DNA of 64,000 nt. It comes from Paenibacillus caseinilyticus. GTDB taxonomy: Bacteria > Bacillota > Bacilli > Paenibacillales > NBRC-103111. The DNA lies in the NCBI RefSeq assembly GCF_027533645.1, contig NZ_JAQAGY010000006.1, positions 186,001 through 250,000 of the forward strand, given 5' to 3'. The notes under the pieces are model-generated. The model saw only the letters and a program-made list of their open reading frames with translations. It was not told where the DNA came from and did not search any database. Position 1 is the first letter of the stretch. Each line of letters begins with the position of its first letter. Shown piece after piece: positions 30,834-38,916 of the stretch. Position numbers and translations under genes: made by a program.

Positions 30834-32083
30834 TTGTAATGCCCCCCAATCTTGGCACTGCGTTCGTGTGCCTGGGCGGACTGGAGCCCGGAGGAAGCGC
30901 GCAGGATCGCCGTGCGTCCGAACCGGTCGTTGATGGCATCGGTCACCCGCTCCAGGCGGCGGGTCTTCTCCTTATTGTCGAAGAGCGTGAGCTGATACTC
31001 CTTGTCGCTGCACAGCCCGGCCAGCGTCACACCGATCCGCCGCACCGGCTGGCCGTCCCAGTGGAGATGGAACAGGCTCCGCGCCGAGTCGTAGATTTCC
31101 TTGGTGATATTCGTCGGGTCCGGCAGCGTGGTCTGCCGGTAGAATCCCGTTCCCCGCTCATAATCCGCCCCTCGGGCTCCCGCCGATACGACCCGGCCCA
31201 TATAGCCCTTGGCCCGGCAGCGCCGCCCTACCTCCTCGCTGAGCTCCAGCAGGATGACGTCGATGTCCTCCTTGCGCCCGTAATCCCGCGGCAGGGTCAT
31301 CTGGTGCCCCAGCGCCTGCTGGTCGTCGAAGAAGGTGCGCGGCCGCACAGGGCTCGGATCGATGCCCCTTGCCGTCTGCCAATACAGCTCGGCCTGGATA
31401 TCGCTGTTCCTCCCCATACGCACCCGCATCCGCCGCTTGAGCTCCGCCAGCGGGAGCTTCGCGATATCGCCGATCGTGTGGATGTTCATGCGTGCGAAGT
31501 GCGCCGTCATCCGCGAGCCGACGCCGTACATTTTCTGTACCGGCTGCTCCCACAGCAGCTCGAGCCCGTCTTCGTCCAGCCGGAAGATCCCGCTATCGTT
31601 CTTCTTCGCCCAGATATCGGTAGCCATCTTCGCGAGTATCTTGTTCGGTCCGATCCCCACCCGGACCCACACGCCCGTCGTGACCTCAATCTTGTTCTGG
31701 ATCTGACGGGCGATCTCCTCGGCCGAGCCGAAATAGGACAGCGAACCGGTCACATCGAGGAACTGCTCGTCGATAGAGAAGGGCTCGACAAGATCCGTGA
31801 ACGATTCGAATATTTCGGTAATCTGTATGGAAACATCAATATAGGTCTGCATTCGCGGCCGGAGGACGACGAGCTCCGGACACTTGCCCAGCGCTTCCCC
31901 CAGCCGCTCGGCGGTCGTTACCCCGTACTTCTTCGCGAGCGGACAGGCCGCGAGAATGATGCCGGACCGCCGGGCCGGATCGCCCGCCACGACGACGGGC
32001 CGGTCCTTGTACTGGGGATTAGCGGTTTTCTCCACGGAGGCATAGAATGACTGACAATCTGCAAGCAGGATGACACGCTGCAT
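30830..32083 (-). CDS. Y-family translesion DNA polymerase (UvrX/DinB type)
   Basis: A 417-aa polymerase. Palm motifs are LLADCQSFYASVEKTANPQY (metal Asp and steric-gate Phe/Tyr) and VEPFSIDEQFLDVTGSL (catalytic Asp-Glu). The helix-hairpin-helix thumb reads VRVGIGPNKILAKMATDIWA and KMYGVGSRMTAHFARMNIHT. A little-finger domain follows (TFFDDQQALGHQMTLPRDYG). The SIDEQFLDVT form places it with the SOS-induced UvrX/YqjW group rather than housekeeping DinB. ATG at 32083 follows GGAGGGG. Two LexA/DinR boxes lie directly upstream, so it is almost certainly DNA-damage induced. Confidence 0.9.
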   Translation of the reverse strand: MQRVILLADCQSFYASVEKTANPQYKDRPVVVAGDPARRSGIILAACPLAKKYGVTTAERLGEALGKCPELVVLRPRMQTYIDVSIQITEIFESFTDLVEPFSIDEQFLDVTGSLSYFGSAEEIARQIQNKIEVTTGVWVRVGIGPNKILAKMATDIWAKKNDSGIFRLDEDGLELLWEQPVQKMYGVGSRMTAHFARMNIHTIGDIAKLPLAELKRRMRVRMGRNSDIQAELYWQTARGIDPSPVRPRTFFDDQQALGHQMTLPRDYGRKEDIDVILLELSEEVGRRCRAKGYMGRVVSAGARGADYERGTGFYRQTTLPDPTNITKEIYDSARSLFHLHWDGQPVRRIGVTLAGLCSDKEYQLTLFDNKEKTRRLERVTDAINDRFGRTAILRASSGLQSAQAHERSAKIGGHYK

Positions 32084-32102
32084 GGAACAACCCCTCCAAA
32101 CG

Positions 32103-32151
32103 GGAATATACGTTCGTATGTATTGTATACAGGATACCGAACAAATATTCG
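32103..32151 (-). promoter_or_regulatory. Two LexA (DinR) boxes
   Basis: Minus strand: CGAACGTATATTCC (32116-32103) matches the Bacillus box CGAACRNRYGTTYC at 13 of 14 positions. A second dyad, CGAACAAATATTCG read on the plus strand (32138-32151), matches 12 of 14. They flank the likely promoter (a TATACAAT lies between them), 20-70 bp before the polymerase gene. Confidence 0.75.
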
Positions 32152-32240
32152 CATTTCAACAGGAAATAATTTGAAAATGGGCTGGCGCCGCCGGGAATCA
32201 CAAATTACAATTCTCTAATCGGCAAATCGCAAGGGCACAG

Positions 32241-32275
32241 CAAAGCCCCCTGCTCCAAAAGGAACAAGGGGCTCA
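32241..32275. terminator. Hairpin, possible terminator
   Basis: AGCCCC and GGGGCT with inner CTGCTCC/GGAACAAG pairing. It lies between the polymerase promoter region and the beta-helix gene, with only weak T-runs. Confidence 0.4.
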
Positions 32276-32418
32276 TATGAGATACGTGATAGATATTACA
32301 TCCGTAAAGGGCTGCAGGCGCTTCTCTTGCCGCCGGCTCGAAAGCTGGCGGGCCGTCCGTTCGTCCCGTCGCATTCGCCGCCCTTCTGCCTCCTCGGCCG
32401 TCGCCGAATGAATGGCCG

Positions 32419-33732
32419 TCAAAAGCCCGGCTGCACCTTCACCTGCTCGTGGATCTTCACCGCTTCCGCATTGCCCGTGCCGTTATTGCCGGCAACCACG
32501 GTGTCCTCGCAGCCGGCGGCAAGCTGTATGCCCGCCTTCGTGCAAGCCATGAGCATATTGCCTGTTACGAGATTATAGCGGCAGAGCGCCCCGTCGCCGG
32601 AGGCGGAAGGCTCCAGCAGGATGCCGACCTCCGCCCGGCGCACCACATTGCCGGTGACGACCGTGCCGTCGGCATTGGACAGTATGAGGCCGCGCGGCAC
32701 CGAGTCAATCCGGTTGCCGGAGAGAATCGTGCCCGACAAGCGGCTGTCGAGCGACTTGCCGTCCCCTTCGAGCACAATGCCGGCCTCCGATGCCTTGGCG
32801 ATATCGTTGCCGGTCACCGTGTTGTCCATACAGTAGCCGCGGAGCACAATGCCCTGCGTGCACGAACTCTGGTCCTTCGTGAGCCCGGCCGCCGTGACCG
32901 TATTGTCCGCTATCCGGTTGTGCGAGCAGGCTTTGCTCGAGGAGGACAGCACGATGAATGCATCCCGGCTCTCCTCCAGCAGATTGCCCTCCACCGTGCT
33001 GGACGAACAGCCCGCATACAGATACACGGCCGGCTTCTGCAGCGTACGGAACCGGTTCGCGCTGATCGTGAGGTGGGCGCCGCCCTCGGCTGCAATCCCA
33101 TACCCTTCATAGAAGCTGGAGGAGGCCAGAATATCATGAAAGAAACAGCCGCGGACCGTCACATGCCGGCTGCCCGCCAGCCATATGCCATTCGCAATTG
33201 CAGAGAACGCACAGTTCTCGATCAGCACTTCTTCGCAGTCTGCCAGGTGAATGGCCTTCTCCGCCGCTTCGAACGTCTTCGCCTCCGCCAGCGTGCCGAT
33301 GCCCTCGAAGCCGATGCCTTGGACCCCCATGCGTTTGCCGCCAGTCGAACTCAGCAGCGGAAGCGCATATCTGATGCCCTTGAGCACGGAAGACCCAGGC
33401 CCGTCGCCGACGAGGCGGATATTCGAACCCAGGGGTATCGGCCCCGACAACATATACCTGCCCGGAGGCACGTACACCACGCCGCCTCCCGCCCGGTTCG
33501 CCGCCTCTATCACCGAACGGAACGCCTGCAGATCATCCTGGTAGCCATTCCCCTGCGCTCCGTAGGTCTTAACATTCAGCCAGACGGGCGTCTGGCTCCC
33601 GGCCGCAGCCGGCACAGCGGCCGCCTCCAGCCGCGGCGTACCCGCGATCATCCACCCGGCCGCAGCCGTACTCATTACCGTGAGCAGCTTGCGACGGGAC
33701 ATCGCCCCTTTTTGATGATTCGAATCGGACAT
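32419..33732 (-). CDS. Exported right-handed beta-helix (pectate lyase-like) protein
   Basis: A 437-aa protein with a twin-arginine-like signal (SRRKLLTVMSTAAAGWMIAG). After cleavage come WLNVKTYGAQGNGYQDDLQA and VVYVPPGRYMLSGPIPLGSN, the pectate_lyase_3 opening that starts polysaccharide-acting beta-helices and phage tailspikes. The rest is a regular parallel beta-helix (IENCAFSAIANGIWLAGSRH, VTVRGCFFHDIL, NRIADNTVTAAGL, VTGNDIAKASEAGIVLEGDG). Catalytic residues cannot be fixed by eye, so it may be a lyase, hydrolase or epimerase of pectin-like polymers. ATG at 33732 follows AGGGGGG. It stands alone. Confidence 0.82.
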   Translation of the reverse strand: MSDSNHQKGAMSRRKLLTVMSTAAAGWMIAGTPRLEAAAVPAAAGSQTPVWLNVKTYGAQGNGYQDDLQAFRSVIEAANRAGGGVVYVPPGRYMLSGPIPLGSNIRLVGDGPGSSVLKGIRYALPLLSSTGGKRMGVQGIGFEGIGTLAEAKTFEAAEKAIHLADCEEVLIENCAFSAIANGIWLAGSRHVTVRGCFFHDILASSSFYEGYGIAAEGGAHLTISANRFRTLQKPAVYLYAGCSSSTVEGNLLEESRDAFIVLSSSSKACSHNRIADNTVTAAGLTKDQSSCTQGIVLRGYCMDNTVTGNDIAKASEAGIVLEGDGKSLDSRLSGTILSGNRIDSVPRGLILSNADGTVVTGNVVRRAEVGILLEPSASGDGALCRYNLVTGNMLMACTKAGIQLAAGCEDTVVAGNNGTGNAEAVKIHEQVKVQPGF

Positions 33733-33885
33733 CTTTAGTCCCCCCTGGATCCAGCCCCGGCAGCAGGGCTGTCTTATATGGTTGTGGTTCGTCGTCGTCT
33801 TCTTGAAGTCGTGATCCTATTCTCTTCTAGTATTCTATCATAGAGACGCCGCCCAAGCATACGGATGGAGGGGACTTGCATGAAT

Positions 33886-34554
33886 TTACCTCCGGCCCAG
33901 CAGACGGGGGTACTGCTTATGGGCATCCTGCACAACGCCCATGTGAGCGCAGGCCGTATAGCGGGGCTTCAGCTGCTCCACGATCTCTCCGCTGCACAGC
34001 GAAAGCTCCATATCCGCCGTGAAGACCCCAAGCGGACGCTGCAGCCGGCCGAAGTAGCGTGTGAACAGGTCCCCGGCCAGCAGGATATCGTCCTCTTCGT
34101 GGTAGAACACCGTATGTCCGGGACTGTGGCCCGGAGTATAGTAAGGCCGCAAGCTCCCGCAGCTCCTCTCCACATCCAAAGCTTCCAGCCTCTTCTCCGG
34201 CACCGGCGGAGCATACCGCGACCAGACGCCCTCCCGCAGGGAGCGATAGGAACGCTCTCCGGTCAGGAAGGGAATCTCCTCCCCATGAACGAGAATCGGA
34301 ACCTCCGGATAGGCCTCCATGAGGGGAGGGAGGATGCCGATGTGATCCTGATGCCCGTGCGTCAGCAGCACGCGCCGCAGCGGGACGCCCGCGAAGCTGC
34401 CTTGGAGAGCCTGCCGCACACCGTCCCACATCGGGAGAACGCCTCCATCCACCAGCGTAAGGCCGTCTTCGTCCTTCACAAACCAGATCATCACCGGGAC
34501 CGGAAGCCATACCGATCCGGCCCATACCCGCGGTGTTAGCTGCTGCAGTCTCAT
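33886..34554 (-). CDS. Metallo-beta-lactamase fold hydrolase
   Basis: A 222-aa enzyme of the MBL superfamily. The zinc motif is LLTHGHQDHIGILPP (HxHxDH form), with further ligands in YTPGHSPGHTVFYHEED and LAGDLFTRYFG (conserved Asp); a final His lies in YTACAHMGV. This is the short glyoxalase-II/quorum-quenching-like group; substrate unknown. ATG at 34554 is 9 nt after AAGGAG, and the tetR stop is just upstream. It is co-transcribed with and probably repressed by that TetR-type regulator. Confidence 0.88.
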   Translation of the reverse strand: MRLQQLTPRVWAGSVWLPVPVMIWFVKDEDGLTLVDGGVLPMWDGVRQALQGSFAGVPLRRVLLTHGHQDHIGILPPLMEAYPEVPILVHGEEIPFLTGERSYRSLREGVWSRYAPPVPEKRLEALDVERSCGSLRPYYTPGHSPGHTVFYHEEDDILLAGDLFTRYFGRLQRPLGVFTADMELSLCSGEIVEQLKPRYTACAHMGVVQDAHKQYPRLLGRR

Positions 34555-34568
34555 CTTCTCCCACTCCT

Positions 34569-35153
34569 TCATTCCGTCATGGCCGCAAGTGTTCTCTCTA
34601 CCGCATCCTCGAGCAGCCCGGGGGGCGGACCGCTCTTGAGCAGAACGGAGAAGCCGGCCAGCGCCATCGTAAGAAAGCGGGCGTTCGCCCGTACCTTCGG
34701 GTCCGCATGGAGCTGATCCGGCGCCGCAGCTGCTGCCAAGGCTCCCGCGAACAAGTCTGTCAGGCGCTCCTGAAAGCGCCGCGCGTCCTCCGCCAGCTCC
34801 GAATCCCGGCCCGCCAGCTCCGCCATCGTATTGACGAACAGACAACCGCGGCGCGCCTTCGGATCCCTTCCCATCTCCACCACATGCCGCAATACGGCAC
34901 GGATTCCGTCCACCCCCGGACCGCCCTCCGTTATCAGAAGCCGGAGCCCGTCGTAATACGTTTCCTCATACAGGGCCAGACACCGCAGGAACAGCTGCCT
35001 CTTCCCCCCGAACACGGCATACAGACTGGGACGGTTAATCCCCATCCGCTCGGTGAGGTGGGTCAAGGACGCCGCCTCGTACCCCAGATCCCAGAACACA
35101 TCCAGGGCCGCTGCCAGCGCCTCTTCTTCGTTAAATTCCCTTGGCCGCGCCAT
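34569..35153 (-). CDS. TetR/AcrR-family repressor
   Basis: A 194-aa regulator. N-terminal helix-turn-helix: REFNEEEALAAALDVFWDLG then YEAASLTHLTERMGINRPSLYAVFG, the standard TetR pattern with recognition helix RPSLYAVFG. The C-terminal ligand domain resembles the YcdC/NemR-like TetR_C group (GCLFVNTMAELAGRDSELAE, ARFLTMALAGFSVLLKSG); the single Cys in RGCLFVN is common in this group. It is autoregulated if the TACCGATCAGTA dyad just upstream is its operator. The MBL hydrolase follows 14 nt later. Confidence 0.88.
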   Translation of the reverse strand: MARPREFNEEEALAAALDVFWDLGYEAASLTHLTERMGINRPSLYAVFGGKRQLFLRCLALYEETYYDGLRLLITEGGPGVDGIRAVLRHVVEMGRDPKARRGCLFVNTMAELAGRDSELAEDARRFQERLTDLFAGALAAAAAPDQLHADPKVRANARFLTMALAGFSVLLKSGPPPGLLEDAVERTLAAMTE

Positions 35154-35176
35154 CTTGCTGTCCCTCCTCCATTATG

Positions 35177-35188
35177 TACCGATCAGTA
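35177..35188. promoter_or_regulatory. TetR-type operator candidate
   Basis: TACCGATCAGTA is a dyad (TACYGATCRGTA) as bound by many TetR repressors of this class. It lies 24 bp before the tetR start and overlaps a TATA-rich segment (TATACT / TTATAT) that may be its promoter. Confidence 0.6.
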
Positions 35189-35491
35189 TATAATTAAGCA
35201 TACCGCATTCCCGCGCTCCCTGCAAGCCGGAGTATCCGTCTGTCCTCTCTGGGAGCACACCTGCTTCCGCTCCGTGCCGGACCAGTGAACAAGAGCGCCC
35301 CGCCTTGCCACGCTATGCCCACTGTTCACGACAAGCACACCAGACCATGCACACCGTACACCCGATGCACGGACCATGCACATCACGCACGCCATTCACA
35401 CCACGCACATCACATGCACACCCATACACCATTCACACCATGCACACCATCCCATGAACGCACCATGCCATAGAAAAAAGCATGCTCCGCG
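35189..35491. other. Intergenic, with CA-rich low-complexity tract
   Basis: About 300 bp without a supported gene. From about 35320 to 35465 the plus strand is an irregular array of CACCATGCACAC-like and CAYCAC words. The His-rich plus-strand frame across it lacks a ribosome binding site and is a by-product of the repeat. Confidence 0.6.
35320..35465. repeat. CAC/CAT-rich degenerate tandem repeat
   Basis: Words such as CCATGCACA, CATTCACACCA and CACATCAC recur with 10-20 bp irregular spacing over about 145 bp, and the strand is almost free of G outside ATG and CG. It looks like slippage-derived low-complexity DNA upstream of tetR. Confidence 0.6.
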
Positions 35492-35779
35492 TCAGCGGAA
35501 CATACTCCACAATTTGATCAGATGAAAGGTGTTGCTCGGATCAATCTTCTGGCTCAGCACGAAATTCACGAGATGCTCCGTCTGCTGGTCGGTTACCCGC
35601 TCCCCGAGCGTCTTGGTCAGCAGGCCCACGAACCGGCGCACCTTCGTCCGGTCCTGAAGATCGTACTTGGTGACGCCCTGCAGAATCATCTTGACCCGTT
35701 CCTTCGTGTCCGGGTTCTTCATCTTCAGCTTGATCCGCTCCACTTGGGCCGGATCGAAGCCATGCTTCGTATAGCTCAT
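35492..35779 (-). CDS. spoVIF: Stage VI sporulation protein F
   Basis: A 95-aa protein matching the SpoVIF family: DPAQVERIKLKMKNPDTKER, VKMILQGVTKYDLQDRTKVR, RFVGLLTKTLGERVTDQQTE, HLVNFVLSQKIDP. In Bacillus subtilis SpoVIF is needed for spore-coat assembly under late mother-cell control. ATG at 35779 follows GGAGGTG. Its presence supports an endospore-forming host. It stands between recG and the tetR region. Confidence 0.88.
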   Translation of the reverse strand: MSYTKHGFDPAQVERIKLKMKNPDTKERVKMILQGVTKYDLQDRTKVRRFVGLLTKTLGERVTDQQTEHLVNFVLSQKIDPSNTFHLIKLWSMFR

Positions 35780-35878
35780 GCCGTGCACCTCCGTTTGATG
35801 TGCTTCCTGTGCGCTGACTTTCATCCCACAGTAAGTTTATGACGGAGGGCCCGGCCATGTTTACAACAAGCGTATAAA

Positions 35879-37930
35879 TTAGTCCAACATCTCGCTGCTG
35901 AGAATCTGCTCCCGCTGCAGGAACTCCCTCAGCGGGCCGTACTCGGCGCCGGTCCAGAACTCCGGACGCTTCACCAGCTCCGCCGCATCATCGCGGGCCT
36001 GTTCCATCACTTCGAAGTCCGTCACCATGTCGGCGAGCCGGAAATCCGGCACCCCGCTCTGCTTCGTCCCGAAAAAGTCCCCAGGCCCCCGCAGCTCAAG
36101 GTCACGCCTGGCGATCTCAAAGCCGTCGTTCGTGTCGGTCATCGCCTTCATCCGCTCCTTGCCGACTTCGTTCTTCGGATCGGCGATGAGCACGCAGTAC
36201 GACTGGTGCTCCCCCCGCCCGACGCGCCCGCGGAGCTGATGAAGCTGCGATAGGCCGAAGCGGTCCGCGTCATAGACGACCATCAGCGTCGAGTTAGGCA
36301 CATCCACGCCGACCTCGATGACCGTGGTCGAGACGAGCACCTGCACCCGGCCTTCGCTGAACTCCCGCATAATCTCATCCTTCTCGCCCGGTGTCATCCG
36401 CCCGTGCAGCAGGCCGACCTTGTAGTCCGGGAACTCGAACTGCAGCTGGGCGTGCACGTCAATCGCGTTCTGCACGTCGAGCTTCTCCGACTCTTCGATG
36501 AGCGGGCAGATCACATAAGCCTGCCGGCCGGCGGCCACCTCGCGCCGGATGAAGCCGAGCACGCGCTCCAGCATCCCATGCGTCACCGAATACGTCTTGA
36601 TGGGCTTGCGGCCCTTCGGCAGCTCGCGCAGCGTCGAGACGTCCATGTCGCCGAAGGCCGTAATCGCCAGCGTCCGCGGAATCGGCGTCGCCGTCATCGT
36701 CAGCACGTCGGGGTTCATCCCCTTGCGGCGCAGAATGCTGCGCTGGTTGACCCCGAAGCGGTGCTGCTCATCGGTCACGACCAGCCCGAGCCGCCGGAAG
36801 AACACGTCCTCCTGGATGAGAGCATGGGTGCCGACGATAACGTCGATCATGCCCATCTGCAGCGAAGCGAGCACCTCCCGGCGCTGGCGGTCGGTCAGGC
36901 TGCCCGTCAGCAGGGCGGTCTGGATGCCGTACGGCTCGAAGAGCCGGTCGAGGGAGCGCTTGTGCTGCTCGGCCAGGATCTCGGTCGGCACCATGAGAGC
37001 TCCCTGGTAGCCGGCCTTCACGACGGCGAACAGCGCGGAGGCTGCGACGACCGTCTTCCCGGCGCCGACATCGCCCTGCAGCAGCCGGTTCATGCAGTGC
37101 GGATGCTGCAGATCCTGCAGAATCTCTGCGAGCACGTTCTTCTGCGAGTCGGTCAGCGTGAACGGCAGCGAGCGCACGAAGGCCCGCACGGCGGGCAGAT
37201 CGACCGGATGCGCCACCCCGTCGGCCCGCTCGTGGTTCAGCGCCCGGTACGCCTGCATCTTCAGCTGGAAGAGGAACAGCTCCTCGTACACCATGCGGCG
37301 CCTCGCCCGCTGGCCCTGCTCCATGCTTCCCGGCAGATGCAGCAGGTGGACAGCCTGCTTTCTCGGCAGCAGAGCGTACTTCTGCAGGAGGTCTTGCGGC
37401 AGCACCTCGGGAATCAGCTCGCCGTACTGCACCATCGCCTGCTTCATCGTCTGGCGGAACCACTTCTGCGTGAGAGCGGCCGTCAGCGAGTATACCGGCT
37501 GAAGCGTTCCGATCTGGGAGGTCCCCTGTCCCGGGAACTCCACTTCCGTGACGGTCAGCTGCAGCCGCTTCTGATCCCATTTGCCGGTGAGCACCACCTC
37601 GGCGCCCGCGGTCAGTTTGTCCCTCAGATAGTGCCGGTTGAACCAGACCGCCGTTACGAACAAAGGGTCGACCACCACTTTGCAGGTCAGCCTGGATTTG
37701 GTCCTCCCGTACATCTGCACCAGAGGTACGCCAACGATGGTGCCCTGTACGGTAATCTTGTCCCCATCCTTGACCTGCGTCAAATCGCGAAGCGTGTAAT
37801 CCTCGTAGCGGAAAGGATAATAATCGAGAAGCTGCCCGACACTCGAAATACCGAGTCCGAGCAGCTCTTCGGGCTTCTTGCCTTTGACGCCGGCCACTTT
37901 CGTCACCGGAAGGGAGTATAGATCAAGCAT
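35879..37930 (-). CDS. recG: ATP-dependent DNA helicase RecG
   Basis: A 683-aa helicase that reverses stalled forks and processes Holliday junctions. The wedge/OB domain occupies about residues 1-230 (DKITVQGTIVGVPLVQMYGR). The motor shows Walker A LLQGDVGAGKTVVAASAL, Walker B VVTDEQHRFGVNQR, TATPIPRTLAITAFGDMD, VSTTVIEVGVDVPNSTLMVV and the QLRGRVGRG motif, followed by the RecG-specific end (DLELRGPGDFFGTKQSG). Intact and of usual length. It is 6 nt after degV and shares that transcript. Confidence 0.96.
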   Translation of the reverse strand: MLDLYSLPVTKVAGVKGKKPEELLGLGISSVGQLLDYYPFRYEDYTLRDLTQVKDGDKITVQGTIVGVPLVQMYGRTKSRLTCKVVVDPLFVTAVWFNRHYLRDKLTAGAEVVLTGKWDQKRLQLTVTEVEFPGQGTSQIGTLQPVYSLTAALTQKWFRQTMKQAMVQYGELIPEVLPQDLLQKYALLPRKQAVHLLHLPGSMEQGQRARRRMVYEELFLFQLKMQAYRALNHERADGVAHPVDLPAVRAFVRSLPFTLTDSQKNVLAEILQDLQHPHCMNRLLQGDVGAGKTVVAASALFAVVKAGYQGALMVPTEILAEQHKRSLDRLFEPYGIQTALLTGSLTDRQRREVLASLQMGMIDVIVGTHALIQEDVFFRRLGLVVTDEQHRFGVNQRSILRRKGMNPDVLTMTATPIPRTLAITAFGDMDVSTLRELPKGRKPIKTYSVTHGMLERVLGFIRREVAAGRQAYVICPLIEESEKLDVQNAIDVHAQLQFEFPDYKVGLLHGRMTPGEKDEIMREFSEGRVQVLVSTTVIEVGVDVPNSTLMVVYDADRFGLSQLHQLRGRVGRGEHQSYCVLIADPKNEVGKERMKAMTDTNDGFEIARRDLELRGPGDFFGTKQSGVPDFRLADMVTDFEVMEQARDDAAELVKRPEFWTGAEYGPLREFLQREQILSSEMLD

Positions 37931-37936
37931 ACGGCC

Positions 37937-38788
37937 CTACCGCGGAAAGACGAACGCCGCTACGGTTCCTGGTCCTACATGGGTGCCGATGACCGGACCG
38001 ATCGGTCCGTACTGCACTTCAGTCACATCAAAATGCTGCGAGATCAGCGCCTGAAGGTCGGCTGCCGTCTCTTGGTTGGTCGTGTAGCCCGGAATCAGCC
38101 GGAAAGGCCGGTCGCCAAAATCTTGGCGGATGAGCTCCACGATGCGCCCCATCGCCTTCTTCTGTCCCCGCACTTTGTCGAGGGAATACACCTCGCCGCC
38201 GGGATTCAGCGACAGAATGGGCTTGATGTTGAGCAGCGAGCCCACCAGCGCCGCAGCCCGGCCAATCCTTCCGCCCTTCTGCAGGTACTCCAGCGTATCG
38301 ACGAGGAAGTAGATCTTCGTCTCCTCCTGCAGCTTGCGGACGATCTCCAGAATCTCTTCCTTGCTCTTGCCTTCACGCGCTGCCTCTGCAGCCGAGATGA
38401 CCATCATGCCGATGCCCCAGGAAGCCGACCTGCTGTCAATGACAGTGATATCCGCCCCGCTCTCGACCATAGTGCCGGCGAGCACGGCAGATTGGTAAGT
38501 ACCGCTGAGCACCGAAGCGAGATGGATCGAGATGATCGGCCCGTCCCCTTCCTGCGCCAGACGCTCATAGACTTCCAGAAACTCGGCCGGCGAAGGCTGG
38601 GAAGTCGTCGGCAGGCTGCTTGCCCCCTCCAGCTTGCCGTAGAACTGCTCGGGGCCGAGATCGACGCCGTCGGCGAACGCCTCGGAGCCGAAGAGCACCT
38701 TGAGCGGCACCATCTCGATGCCGAGCTCCCTGCGGATATCGGCGGGAAGATCCGCCGTACTGTCCGTTACAATCCGAACTCTGCCCAA
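37937..38788 (-). CDS. DegV family fatty-acid-binding protein
   Basis: A 283-aa protein with the DegV signature: VRIVTDSTADLPADIRRELG, VPLKVLFG, LPTTSQPSPAEFLEVYERLA, then DSRSASWGIGMMVISAAEAA and YLQKGGRIGRAAALVGSLLN. DegV (FakB-type) proteins bind fatty acids and present them to the FakA kinase. TTG at 38788 is preferred because GGGGGAGG lies 6-7 nt before it; the frame upstream overlaps terminators. The YloV (FakA-type) gene is the next gene upstream, so carrier and kinase-like protein are adjacent. Confidence 0.9.
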   Translation of the reverse strand: MGRVRIVTDSTADLPADIRRELGIEMVPLKVLFGSEAFADGVDLGPEQFYGKLEGASSLPTTSQPSPAEFLEVYERLAQEGDGPIISIHLASVLSGTYQSAVLAGTMVESGADITVIDSRSASWGIGMMVISAAEAAREGKSKEEILEIVRKLQEETKIYFLVDTLEYLQKGGRIGRAAALVGSLLNIKPILSLNPGGEVYSLDKVRGQKKAMGRIVELIRQDFGDRPFRLIPGYTTNQETAADLQALISQHFDVTEVQYGPIGPVIGTHVGPGTVAAFVFPR

Positions 38789-38819
38789 AAAAGCCTCCCC
38801 CTCTTCATCAACAATCATA

Positions 38820-38905
38820 AGACCGGCATCCAAATGCCGGTTTCAAACCCAAAGCCCCTCCGGGCCGGCTGCACGGCAGCCGGTCATCCGGAGGGGGCTC
38901 TTTGT
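38820..38905 (-). terminator. Tandem hairpins between yloV and degV
   Basis: Minus strand: a long stem GCCCCCTCCGG / CCGGAGGGGC with an inner GCCGGC-type branch (38850-38903), then ACCGGCAT/ATGCCGGT (38821-38843). T-tracts are modest, so this may attenuate rather than fully stop transcription into degV-recG. Confidence 0.6.
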
Positions 38906-38916
38906 CCTGCTCTATC

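Noticed and set aside
35285..35473. His-rich 62-aa plus-strand ORF
   Set aside because: No ribosome binding site, and its composition is fully explained by the CA-rich repeat.
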